NCBI GenBank assembly: GCA_002331575.1
Contig: DCZG01000057.1
Coordinates: 205-31,686 of the forward strand
Source: Atopobium sp. UBA2090
GTDB lineage: Bacteria; Actinomycetota; Coriobacteriia; Coriobacteriales; Atopobiaceae
Direction of reading: 5' to 3'
Length of the DNA: 31,482 bases
The position numbers and the translations under genes were made by a program. Positions 23,187 to 30,914 of this stretch are shown here, in pieces. Numbering within the stretch: position 1 is the first letter of the stretch; each line of letters starts with the position of its first letter. Under the pieces are notes generated by a model, which saw nothing but the letters and a program-made list of their open reading frames with translations, did not search any database and had not been told where the DNA came from.

Positions 23187-24455
23187 ATGAAGGCACGGGC
23201 GGCACGACTGCACGCGGCACACGACATCAGGATCGACGAGTTCGAGCTTCCCCAGATCAAAGAGGACGAGATGCTCGTGAAGGTGGTCTCGGACTCCATC
23301 TGCATGTCCACCTATAAGATGGCGACCCTCGGCACCGCCCACAAGCGGGTCCACGCCGACGTCGCCGACCACCCCGCCATCACCGGGCACGAGTTCGCGG
23401 GCGACATCGTCGAGGTCGGTGCCAAGTACGCCGACCAGTACAAGCCTGGTCAGAAGTTCACCATCCAGCCCGCGCTCAACTACAAGGGCTCCATGGACTC
23501 TCCCGGCTACTCCTACGAGTTCTGCGGCGGAGACGCCACCTACTGCATCCTCCCGCACGAGGTCTTCGACTGCGGATGCTTCCTCGTGTACGAGGGCGAG
23601 GCGTACTACGAGGCGTCGCTCGCCGAGCCCATGAGCTGCTCCATCGGCGCCTTCCACGCCGCCTATCACACCCATATGGGCGTCTACCAGCATGACATGG
23701 GCATCAAGGAGGGCGGCAACCTCGCGATCATGGCCGGCGCCGGCCCGATGGGCCTGGGGGCCCTCACCTACGCCCTGCACTGCGACCGCAGGCCTGGCAT
23801 GGTCGTCGTGACCGACATCAACGAGGACCGTCTCGCCCGCGCCTCCCAGCTCTTCCCCGCTGACGAGGTCAAGGCCGAGACGGGCGTCGAGCTTCACTTC
23901 GTGAACACGGGTACGACCGACGATCCCGTCGCGCTCGTCCGCGGCCTCACCGAGAATGACAAGGGCTACGACGACGTGCTCTGCTACGCCCCCGTCGCGG
24001 CGGTCGTCAAGCAGTCCTCTCTCGTGCTCGGTCGCGACGGCTGCCTCAACTTCTTCGCCGGCCCGACCGACAAGAACTTCTGCGCCGAGATGAACTTCTA
24101 CGAGGTCCACTACGGTTCGACGCACGTGATGGGCACGACCGGCGGCAACACCGCCGACATGGTCGAGTCGCTCGACCTCACGGCCTCCGGCAACATCGAC
24201 CCGGCAGTCATGGTCACCCACGTGGGCGGCCTCGACGCGGCCCCTGCGACCACGATCAACCTTCCCAAGATCCCCGGCGGCAAGAAGCTCATATACACCC
24301 ACATCGAGATGCCACTCGTCGCCCTGGACGAGCTGCGCGAGCATGCCGCCGGGGATGCACGCTACGGTGAGCTGGCCGACATCGTCGACGCCCACAACGG
24401 GCTGTGGAACCCCGAGGCCGAGCGCTACCTGCTCTCTCACTGGAATCAGGAGTAA
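23187..24455 (+). CDS. Zinc-type MDR dehydrogenase, sugar/polyol-phosphate type (SorE-like)
   Basis: A 422-residue medium-chain dehydrogenase. The catalytic zinc region shows Cys in DSICMSTYK (about 38) and GHEFAGDIVEVG, followed by the NAD(P)-binding AIMAGAGPMGLGAL (about 190). It is longer than ordinary alcohol dehydrogenases and resembles L-sorbose-1-phosphate reductase-type proteins. I infer oxidation of a hexitol phosphate delivered by the divergent PTS, or the reverse reduction. ATG at 23187 follows AAGGAGG (23173-23179); an upstream in-frame start at 23073 would overlap the promoter. It is followed by a DeoR regulator gene, making a self-contained PTS, dehydrogenase and regulator module. 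Confidence 0.82.
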   Translation: MKARAARLHAAHDIRIDEFELPQIKEDEMLVKVVSDSICMSTYKMATLGTAHKRVHADVADHPAITGHEFAGDIVEVGAKYADQYKPGQKFTIQPALNYKGSMDSPGYSYEFCGGDATYCILPHEVFDCGCFLVYEGEAYYEASLAEPMSCSIGAFHAAYHTHMGVYQHDMGIKEGGNLAIMAGAGPMGLGALTYALHCDRRPGMVVVTDINEDRLARASQLFPADEVKAETGVELHFVNTGTTDDPVALVRGLTENDKGYDDVLCYAPVAAVVKQSSLVLGRDGCLNFFAGPTDKNFCAEMNFYEVHYGSTHVMGTTGGNTADMVESLDLTASGNIDPAVMVTHVGGLDAAPATTINLPKIPGGKKLIYTHIEMPLVALDELREHAAGDARYGELADIVDAHNGLWNPEAERYLLSHWNQE

Positions 24456-24471
24456 TACGGGTTCGTCTCGT

Positions 24472-24504
24472 CCCGCCCCACGCCGCGACCCGGTGCGGGG
24501 CGGG
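24472..24504 (+). terminator. GC-rich hairpin between dehydrogenase and DeoR genes
   Basis: CCCGCCCC (24472-24479) pairs with GGGGCGGG (24497-24504), with partial extension by ACGCCG/CGGTGC. There is no T-run, so it may attenuate rather than end transcription. Confidence 0.4.
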
Positions 24505-24549
24505 CGGTGCGCTAGAATCGAGGGAAGCCTCTGCCGAAAGGACCTTCCC

Positions 24550-25308
24550 ATGAACATGGCCGAGCGAAGGGACAAGATCGCCGAGCTCGTCAGCGCTGAA
24601 CGCAGCGTCTCGTTCTCGCGCATCAAGAAGGCCTTTCCCGACGTGAGCGAGATGACCCTGCGCACCGACCTCAAGTACCTCGACGAGCAGCACGCGATCA
24701 TCCGCGTCCACGGCGGCGCCCGCTCGGTGGGCTACGCGGTGGGGACCGATGACCTTCTCGCCAACCGCTCCGTGCGCAACATCGCCCAGAAGGCTGACAT
24801 CGCCGCGAAGGCGGTCTCCCTCGTGCACCCCGACACCACGATTTTCATCGACTCGGGAAGCACCACGACGTCGTTCGCCGCCGCGCTGCCCGACGTTCGG
24901 ATCCTGGTCTTCACGAACTCGGTGTCGGTCGCGGCGGAGCTCGCGCGCCTCTCGCTTCCCAAGGTCTACGTGATCGGCGGAGCGCTCAACAGCGCGTCCA
25001 TGAGCCTCACGGGGGCGCGCGCCGTGGAGAACCTCGGCAAGCTCTCGTTTGACCAGCTCTTCCTCGGGGTCACGGGCTACCAGGAGTCCTGCGGGTTCAC
25101 CTGCGGCCTCGATGACGAGGCGGTGTTCAAGGAGGCCTGCATCGAGCACTCCGGCGAGACGATCGTCCTCATGGACTCCAGCAAGGAGGACCGACGCTCG
25201 ACCTTCCCCATCTGCGAGCTCGGGGACGTCTCGTGCGTGGTCTCCGACGGGGGCATGACGGACGAGTTCGCCAAGGCCTGCCGGGAGAGAGGCGTCGAGT
25301 TGTTGTAA
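24550..25308 (+). CDS. DeoR-family transcriptional regulator
   Basis: A 252-residue regulator. The N-terminal winged helix (about residues 1-60) has RRDKIAELVSAERSVSFSRI, SEMTLRTDLKYLDE and the DeoR-typical VHGGA. The C-terminal sugar-phosphate sensor domain contains IFIDSGSTTTSFA, VFTNSVSVAAELA, VIGGALNSASMSLTG and LMDSSKED. DeoR proteins usually repress a neighbouring sugar operon until a phosphorylated sugar binds. The likely targets are the divergent mtlA and dehydrogenase promoters. ATG at 24550 has AAAGGA upstream. An in-frame extension back to 24343 lies inside the dehydrogenase gene and is rejected. Confidence 0.92.
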   Translation: MNMAERRDKIAELVSAERSVSFSRIKKAFPDVSEMTLRTDLKYLDEQHAIIRVHGGARSVGYAVGTDDLLANRSVRNIAQKADIAAKAVSLVHPDTTIFIDSGSTTTSFAAALPDVRILVFTNSVSVAAELARLSLPKVYVIGGALNSASMSLTGARAVENLGKLSFDQLFLGVTGYQESCGFTCGLDDEAVFKEACIEHSGETIVLMDSSKEDRRSTFPICELGDVSCVVSDGGMTDEFAKACRERGVELL

Positions 25309-25419
25309 TCAAATGAGCACCAGCATCTCGGGGAACTCCCCAGATGGTATGCTTCATCCGATCCTATGCGTGTCGTTCGCCTGGCGCCCAGGTGTCAGGC
25401 ATGGAAATGAGGAGGAAAG

Positions 25420-28077
25420 ATGCCCGAGGTACCAGAGGTCCCGACCAGAGCACAGAATCCCGACGCGCCTGCGGTGATCGTGCGCTCCGATGACGAACTC
25501 ATCGAGAAGCTCGAGGTCATGCGTGCCGCACAGCGCGAGTTCGCGAACTTCACACAGGAACAGGTCGACAAGATCTTCGCCGCTGCCGCGACCGCGGCGA
25601 ACAAGGCGCGCATCCCCCTGGCACAGATGGCGGTCGAGGAGACCGGCATGGGCGTCATGGAGGACAAGGTCATCAAGAACCACTTCGCGGCCGAGTACAT
25701 CTACAACAAGTACAAGAGCACCAAGACCTGCGGCGTGATCGAGGAGGACAAGGCCTTCGGCCTCACCAAGATCGCTGAGCCCATCGGCGTCGTCGCGGCC
25801 GTCATCCCGACGACCAACCCCACGTCGACGGCCATCTTCAAGACCCTCATCTGCCTCAAGACGCGCAACGCCATCATGATCAGCCCGCACCCGCGCGCCA
25901 AGAAGTGCACGGCAGAGGCCGCTCGCATCGTCCTCGAGGCCGCCGTCGCCGCTGGCGCCCCGGAGAACATCATCGGCTGGATCGAGTCGCCCTCGCTTGA
26001 GGCCACGAACACGCTCATGGCCGAGGCTGACATCATCCTCGCCACCGGCGGCCCCGGCATGGTCAAGGCAGCGTACTCCTCCGGCACCCCCGCCCTCGGC
26101 GTCGGCGCTGGTAACACGCCCGCCATCATCGACGACACGGCCGACGTCATCGACGCCGTCAACTCGATCATCCACTCCAAGACCTTCGACAACGGCATGA
26201 TCTGCGCCTCCGAGCAGTCCGTCACCGTGCTCGACGGCGTCTACGACCAGGCGAGGGCCGAGTTCGAGAAGCGCGGCGCCTACTTCCTCAAGGGCGACGA
26301 GCTCGACAAGGTCCGCCACACCATCCTCATCAACGGCAGGCTCAACGCCAAGATCGTCGGCCAGTCCGCGCATGACATCGCGGCGCTCGCCGGCGTCGAG
26401 ATTCCCGCGAAGGCCAAGGTCCTCATCGGCGAGGTCGACTCGGTCGACATCTCCGAGGAGTTCGCGCACGAGAAGCTCTCTCCCTGCCTGGCCATGTATC
26501 GCGCCAAGGACTTCCAGGACGCCCTCGCCAAGACCGAGCGCCTCGTCGCCGACGGCGGCTATGGCCACACCTCCGTGCTCTGGGTCGACGTCAACGAGCG
26601 CGAGAAGATCTCCGAACACGCGCACCGCATGAAGACCTGCCGCGTCCTCGTCAACACCCCCTCCTCCCAGGGCGGCATCGGCGACCTCTACAACTTCAAG
26701 CTCACGCCGTCCCTCACGCTCGGCTGCGGCTCCTGGGGCGGCAACTCCGTCTCGGAGAACGTCGGCGTCAAGCACCTCATCAACATCAAGTCGGTTGCAG
26801 AGAGGCGAGAGAACATGCTGTGGTTCCGCACACCTGAGAAGGTCTACTTCAAGAAGGGCTGCATGCCCGTCGCCCTCGACGAGCTCGGCACCGTCATGAA
26901 CAAGAAGCGCGCCTTCATCGTCACCGACCAGTTCCTCTACAAGAGTGGCTTCACCAAGTCCATCGAGCGCAAGCTCGACGAGATGAACATCGCCCACTCC
27001 AGCTTCTGGGACGTCGCTCCCGACCCCACGCTGCAGTGCGCTCGTGAGGGCGAGAAGCAGCTGCGCGCCTTCGACCCCGACTGCATCATCGCCGTCGGCG
27101 GCGGCTCCGCGATGGACTGCGGCAAGATCATGTGGCTCATGTACGAGCACCCCGAGGCCAAGTTCGAGGACATGGCCATGGACTTCATGGACATCCGCAA
27201 GCGCGTCTATACCTTCCCCAAGATGGGCGAGAAGGCCTACTTCGTGGCCATCCCCACCTCCTCGGGCACTGGCTCCGAGGTCACGCCCTTCTCGATCATC
27301 ACCGACGCCGAGTCCGGCATCAAGTGGCCGCTCGCCGACTATCAGCTCATGCCCAACATGGCCATCGTCGACACCGACAACATGATGACGCAGCCGCGCG
27401 GTCTCACCTCCGCGTCCGGCATCGACGTCCTCACCCACGCCATGGAGGCGTACGTCTCGATTCTGGCGTCCGACTTCACTGACTCCGTCGCGCTGCGCGC
27501 CGCGAAGCTCGTCTTCGACTACCTGCCGCGCGCCTACGACAACCCCACCGACGTCGAGGCCCGCGACCACATGGCCAACGCGTCCTGCCTCGCCGGCATG
27601 GCCTTCGCCAACGCCTTCCTCGGCGTGAATCACTCCATGGCCCACAAGCTCGGCGCCTATCATCACATCCCGCACGGCTGGGCCAACGCCGTCATCCTCA
27701 CCCGCGTCGCTCGCTACAACGCTGCCGACCGTCCCACCAAGATGGGCACGTTCTCCCAGTACAAGTACCCGCACGCCAAGGCGCGTTACGCCGAGATGGG
27801 CAGGTTCTGCGGCTTCACCGGCGCCAACGACGACGAGGTCTTCGAGAACTTCATGCAGGGCATCGAGGATCTCAAGGAGCACATCGGCGTCAAGCACACC
27901 ATCGCCGAGTTCGGCGTCGACGAGAAGTACTTCCTCGACACCCTCGACGAGATGTGCCTGAACGCGTTCAACGACCAGTGCACCGGCGCCAACCCGCGCT
28001 ACCCGCTCGTGAGCGAGATCAAGGAGCTCTACCTCGACGCCTACTACGGCCGTCCCGCCAGCTTCTACGAGGACTAA
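25420..28077 (+). CDS. adhE: Bifunctional acetaldehyde-CoA/alcohol dehydrogenase
   Basis: An 885-residue fusion that reduces acetyl-CoA to acetaldehyde and then ethanol with NADH, a main electron sink in fermentation. The N-terminal aldehyde dehydrogenase half (about residues 20-445) has IGVVAAVIPTTNPTSTAIF and the catalytic Cys in FDNGMICASEQS. The C-terminal iron-dependent alcohol dehydrogenase half (about 465-880) has AVGGGSAMDCGK (NAD binding), IPTSSGTGSEVTPF and the metal-binding LGVNHSMAHKLGAYHHIPHG. AdhE proteins often assemble into helical filaments. AGGAGGAA precedes the ATG. No Rex-type operator is obvious upstream. It is followed 32 nt later by an APH-fold kinase gene. Confidence 0.97.
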   Translation: MPEVPEVPTRAQNPDAPAVIVRSDDELIEKLEVMRAAQREFANFTQEQVDKIFAAAATAANKARIPLAQMAVEETGMGVMEDKVIKNHFAAEYIYNKYKSTKTCGVIEEDKAFGLTKIAEPIGVVAAVIPTTNPTSTAIFKTLICLKTRNAIMISPHPRAKKCTAEAARIVLEAAVAAGAPENIIGWIESPSLEATNTLMAEADIILATGGPGMVKAAYSSGTPALGVGAGNTPAIIDDTADVIDAVNSIIHSKTFDNGMICASEQSVTVLDGVYDQARAEFEKRGAYFLKGDELDKVRHTILINGRLNAKIVGQSAHDIAALAGVEIPAKAKVLIGEVDSVDISEEFAHEKLSPCLAMYRAKDFQDALAKTERLVADGGYGHTSVLWVDVNEREKISEHAHRMKTCRVLVNTPSSQGGIGDLYNFKLTPSLTLGCGSWGGNSVSENVGVKHLINIKSVAERRENMLWFRTPEKVYFKKGCMPVALDELGTVMNKKRAFIVTDQFLYKSGFTKSIERKLDEMNIAHSSFWDVAPDPTLQCAREGEKQLRAFDPDCIIAVGGGSAMDCGKIMWLMYEHPEAKFEDMAMDFMDIRKRVYTFPKMGEKAYFVAIPTSSGTGSEVTPFSIITDAESGIKWPLADYQLMPNMAIVDTDNMMTQPRGLTSASGIDVLTHAMEAYVSILASDFTDSVALRAAKLVFDYLPRAYDNPTDVEARDHMANASCLAGMAFANAFLGVNHSMAHKLGAYHHIPHGWANAVILTRVARYNAADRPTKMGTFSQYKYPHAKARYAEMGRFCGFTGANDDEVFENFMQGIEDLKEHIGVKHTIAEFGVDEKYFLDTLDEMCLNAFNDQCTGANPRYPLVSEIKELYLDAYYGRPASFYED

Positions 28078-28109
28078 CCCTACTACCGCACCAGGGAGGA
28101 CTGAGATTC

Positions 28110-28874
28110 ATGGAACTTTCCAAGGACAAGAAAGTCATCGTCGAGCGCGGCAACAAGGTGGTCTACGACTGCGGTGACACCGTCGTCAAGGTCTTCAACA
28201 CCCACAAGCCCGCCGCGGACATCTTCAACGAGGCGCTCAACCTCGCGCGCGCCAAGCAGGCCGGCATCGACGTCCCCGAGATCGTCGAGGTAGGCAAGGT
28301 CGACGGCGCGTGGGCCATCTCCACCGAGAAGGTCGAGGGCAAGACCATGCGCCAGATCGGTGACGAGGACCCGAGCGTGCGCGAGGACCTTCTCGACCAG
28401 TTCGTCCAGCTCCAGCTCGACATCCATGCGCACAGGTCGCCGCTCATGAGCCGCCAGAAGGACAAGTACTCCCGCATGATCAACGCGGCGTCCGAGGTGC
28501 TTGGCGACTCCATCCGCTATGAGCTCCTCATGAGGCTCGACGGCATGAAGAACCACGTCAAGATCTGCCACGGCGACTTCGTGCCGTCCAACGTGATCGT
28601 CCGTCCCGACGGTAGCCTGTGCGTCTGCGACTGGGCGCACGCCACCCAGGGCAACGGTGCCGCCGACTGTGCCATCTCCTATCTCCACTTCAGGATGCGC
28701 GGTGCCGACGAGTTCGCCGAGAACTACCTCAACGCCTACTGCAAGGCGCAGGGCTGCACCAAGGAGTATGTGCAGAACTGGCTCTCCATCGTCGCCGCCG
28801 CGGAGCTCTCGCGCGGTCGCGTGGTCGAGAAGGACTTCCTGCTCCAGTGGGTCGACGTCGTCGACTTCGAGTAG
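28110..28874 (+). CDS. APH-family (aminoglycoside phosphotransferase-fold) small-molecule kinase
   Basis: A 254-residue kinase-fold protein. The catalytic loop is CHGDFVPSNVIV (HGDxxxxN) around residue 152, and the metal-binding Asp is in CVCDWAHATQGN. The N-lobe has TVVKVFN, whose Lys could bind ATP. TEKVEGKTMRQIGDED follows, as in family members named for aminoglycoside or choline phosphorylation. Family membership does not prove antibiotic resistance; many anaerobes carry such genes with unknown metabolite substrates. ATG at 28110 has AGGGAGGA (28093-28100). It shares a probable transcript with adhE and ends at a strong terminator. Confidence 0.85.
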   Translation: MELSKDKKVIVERGNKVVYDCGDTVVKVFNTHKPAADIFNEALNLARAKQAGIDVPEIVEVGKVDGAWAISTEKVEGKTMRQIGDEDPSVREDLLDQFVQLQLDIHAHRSPLMSRQKDKYSRMINAASEVLGDSIRYELLMRLDGMKNHVKICHGDFVPSNVIVRPDGSLCVCDWAHATQGNGAADCAISYLHFRMRGADEFAENYLNAYCKAQGCTKEYVQNWLSIVAAAELSRGRVVEKDFLLQWVDVVDFE

Positions 28875-28900
28875 CGACGGTCGAGCAGGGCCTGACTTGG

Positions 28901-28943
28901 GGGCGGCGTCCGGGGCGAGAAGCTCCGGGTGCCGCCCTTTTCT
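28901..28943 (+). terminator. Rho-independent terminator of the adhE-kinase operon
   Basis: GGGCGGCGTCCGGGG pairs with CTCCGGGTGCCGCCC (two G-T pairs) and is followed by TTTTCTC, 26 nt after the kinase stop codon. Confidence 0.9.
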
Positions 28944-29045
28944 CACGCGCGGCGGCTGGCCGGACTTGTCGGTCTCGCGCGACGGTGCGGTGCGCTCATG
29001 AGATAATCGCAGGATCGGTTCTCGTCGATTCTCGGGGGTGATGGC

Positions 29046-29477
29046 GTGGCGGAAGAGCAGCTGACGGACGAGTTGCTCGAGAGGCTCCTGGCAAGTGCCA
29101 GCCCGGAGGCATATCTCAGCACGATGGAGCCGGAGGACCGCACGCTCTCCGAGTACCTCTTCTCGCTCCTTCACGACAAGGGCCTGAGCCGTTCCGAGGT
29201 CTTCGAGGCTGCAGGCATCGACCGCACCCATGGCTACCAGGTCTTCGAGGGTACGCGCAAGGTCGGACGCGACCGGGCGATCATGCTCGCCTTCGGCCTG
29301 CGGTGCACGCTCCGCGAGACCCAGCACCTGCTGAGGTTCGCTGGTGTTGCCGAGCTGTGGTGCAAGGTCCGTCGAGACGCGATCATCATCTACTGCATCG
29401 AGCACGGCTTCGACCGCACGGAGTGCGACGACACGCTCTATCGCATGGGCGAGCGCACGCTGCTGCCCGAGGACTGA
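29046..29477 (+). CDS. Helix-turn-helix (XRE-like) protein paired with a kinase gene
   Basis: A 143-residue soluble protein. About residues 40-95 (FSLLHDKGLSRSEVFEAAG, then IDRTHGYQVFEGTRKVGRD) have the helix-turn-helix pattern of XRE/lambda-repressor-like domains. The N-terminal 40 residues are acidic and helical. The C-terminal third (LWCKVRRDAIIIYCIEHGFD and a Cys-Asp pair) is a separate helical part, possibly a sensor or kinase-docking region. The start is GTG at 29046 with GGGGGTG upstream; an ATG at 29041 is out of frame. The kinase gene follows after 5 nt, so the two are translationally coupled. The likely role is a DNA-binding output or a kinase substrate, inferred from linkage only. 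Confidence 0.75.
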   Translation: MAEEQLTDELLERLLASASPEAYLSTMEPEDRTLSEYLFSLLHDKGLSRSEVFEAAGIDRTHGYQVFEGTRKVGRDRAIMLAFGLRCTLRETQHLLRFAGVAELWCKVRRDAIIIYCIEHGFDRTECDDTLYRMGERTLLPED

Positions 29478-29482
29478 CGCCC

Positions 29483-30640
29483 GTGGATGACGACGAACTC
29501 GAGCAGTCCCTCGACCTGGATGACTCCTTTGAGGTCAGGCAGGTGCTCGCGAAGAGCGACTCCGGCAGGACCGAGCTCGTGGTCAGCAAGGACGAGAACT
29601 ACGGCCTGCTCGTCCGCAAGTACATCGCACGCGAGCTTGCCAACCCCGAAGCGTGGAGCGCGGCGAGCAAGGTCTCGTGCCCGCAGGTGCCGAGGGTCTT
29701 CGCCACGTACTGGCTGCCCGACCGCTTCGTCGTGATCTACGACTACGTCGAGGGCGTCTCGGTGCGGGAGCTCATGCGCGAGAAGGGGAGACTCGGCCTG
29801 CAGGAGGCGGCATCGATCGCGGTCGACGTCTGCCTCGCCGCCTCCGAGCTGCACCGGCAGGGCGTCGTCCATCGAGACATCACCCCGGGCAACGTCATTG
29901 TCAACAATCGAGGCGCGCACCTCATCGACCTCGGGATCGCCCGCCGCTACGAGCAGGGTGCCCGCCATGACACCACCCACCTGGGAACCTTCGGCTTCGC
30001 CGCGCCGGAGCAGTTCGGCTTCGCGCAGACGGACGCCCGCTCTGACGTCTACTCCATCGGGTCGCTTCTCGGCTACATGCTCACCGGCGTGGTCCCGAGC
30101 GACCCGGGGTTCGATGCCGCGATGGAGGGAGTTCCGGAGGCGCTGAGGAAGGTCGTCGAGAAGGCGCGGTCCTTCGAGCCGAGCGCGCGCCATGCGGGCG
30201 CGACCGAGCTCGCGGAGAGGATCCAGTCCGCCGTCCCGGTCTCGAGCATGCTGGAGGAGCGGGGGCGCGCGGCGCGTCTCGCCCGCTTGGCGTTCCACAC
30301 GACCCGCGGTGCCAGACGCGTCGGAGCCGTGGCGTTCCTGGTTCTGGGGAGCGCGCTGGCGCTCGTGTTTCTCGCCGCGTTCTTGTCGCTGATGCGCGAC
30401 CCCATGCAGGGCACCAACCTTGCGTCGGCGATCCTTGAGCTTGCGATCGGCGCAGCCCTGTTCGACGCCTGCGGTCTCCAACCCTTCCTCGTCATGGTGC
30501 GGGCGCAGCCCTACGTCGAGGGAAGTTCGCGGGTGAAGACCTACCTGCGTCGATGCCTTACTGACGTCCTTCTGGTCATCGGGCTCTTCATCGCGATTAC
30601 CTTGGTTGCCATGATCCTGCTGCCATCGAGCTGGCAATAA
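29483..30640 (+). CDS. Hanks-type serine/threonine protein kinase with C-terminal membrane segments
   Basis: A 385-residue protein. The kinase domain (about residues 15-250) has the probable ATP-binding Lys in LLVRKYI, the catalytic loop HRDITPGNVIV, DLG in IDLGIAR replacing the usual DFG, and GTFGFAAPEQ as the activation-segment end. A glycine-rich loop is not obvious (AKSDSGRTELV). Three hydrophobic segments follow (about 285-308, 320-345 and 362-382), with no PASTA or other extracellular sensor domain. The start is GTG at 29483 with GAGGA upstream, 5 nt after the helix-turn-helix gene. An earlier in-frame start at 29303 overlaps that gene and is rejected. The stop codon abuts a GGGGACAGG palindrome. 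Confidence 0.88.
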   Translation: MDDDELEQSLDLDDSFEVRQVLAKSDSGRTELVVSKDENYGLLVRKYIARELANPEAWSAASKVSCPQVPRVFATYWLPDRFVVIYDYVEGVSVRELMREKGRLGLQEAASIAVDVCLAASELHRQGVVHRDITPGNVIVNNRGAHLIDLGIARRYEQGARHDTTHLGTFGFAAPEQFGFAQTDARSDVYSIGSLLGYMLTGVVPSDPGFDAAMEGVPEALRKVVEKARSFEPSARHAGATELAERIQSAVPVSSMLEERGRAARLARLAFHTTRGARRVGAVAFLVLGSALALVFLAAFLSLMRDPMQGTNLASAILELAIGAALFDACGLQPFLVMVRAQPYVEGSSRVKTYLRRCLTDVLLVIGLFIAITLVAMILLPSSWQ

Positions 30641-30699
30641 CCTGGAAAAGGGGACAGGTTCATTTTCCAGGTCCGACTTTCCGAGGTTTCGGCGGACGG
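30641..30699 (+). repeat. GGGGACAGG interspersed palindrome, TGGAAAA-stem type (copy 4)
   Basis: CCTGGAAAA (30641-30649) and TTTTCCAGG (30663-30671) enclose the core. The tail GAGGTTTCGGCGGACGG follows. Its first base is the base right after the kinase stop codon, the same placement as copy 2 after metA. Confidence 0.9.
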
Positions 30700-30723
30700 T
30701 ATGCCTGGCGAGACGGACGCGCG

Positions 30724-30903
30724 GGGGCCCCGGCGCACGCGTGGCTGCACTTTTACCGGACAACTGCATCGTGCGATGCGTTTGTCGCGACAAAGTCGAG
30801 CCACGCGTGTCCGAAGGGGCCCCGGCGCACGCGTGGCTGCACTTTTACCGGACAACTGCAACGCACGATGCATTTGTCGCGACGAGGTCGAGCCACGCGT
30901 GTG
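30724..30903. repeat. Two tandem 92-bp hairpin units
   Basis: GGGGCCCCGGCG begins each unit (30724, 30816). Each unit has outer arms CACGCGTGGCT and AGCCACGCGTG (30736-30746/30799-30809 and 30828-30838/30891-30901). Inside them is a second stem, GACAACTGCA.. against ..TTTGTC, with a short loop. The units differ at several inner-stem positions while keeping pairing. No open frame or promoter is apparent. Confidence 0.85.
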
Positions 30904-30914
30904 CGCGTCTCGCC

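Noticed and set aside
25354..27897. Long minus-strand open frame opposite adhE (847 codons), and a similar one opposite mtlA (20709-22799)
   Set aside because: These are mirror frames caused by strong G/C bias at third codon positions of adhE and mtlA; their translations are low-complexity and Val/Asp/Gly-rich with no family motifs.
28110..28874. Aminoglycoside resistance gene
   Set aside because: Only the APH fold and catalytic motifs are visible; the operon with adhE and the lack of mobile-element context give no support for resistance.
30724..30903. CRISPR array
   Set aside because: There are only two units, they are contiguous without spacers, and no cas gene is nearby.
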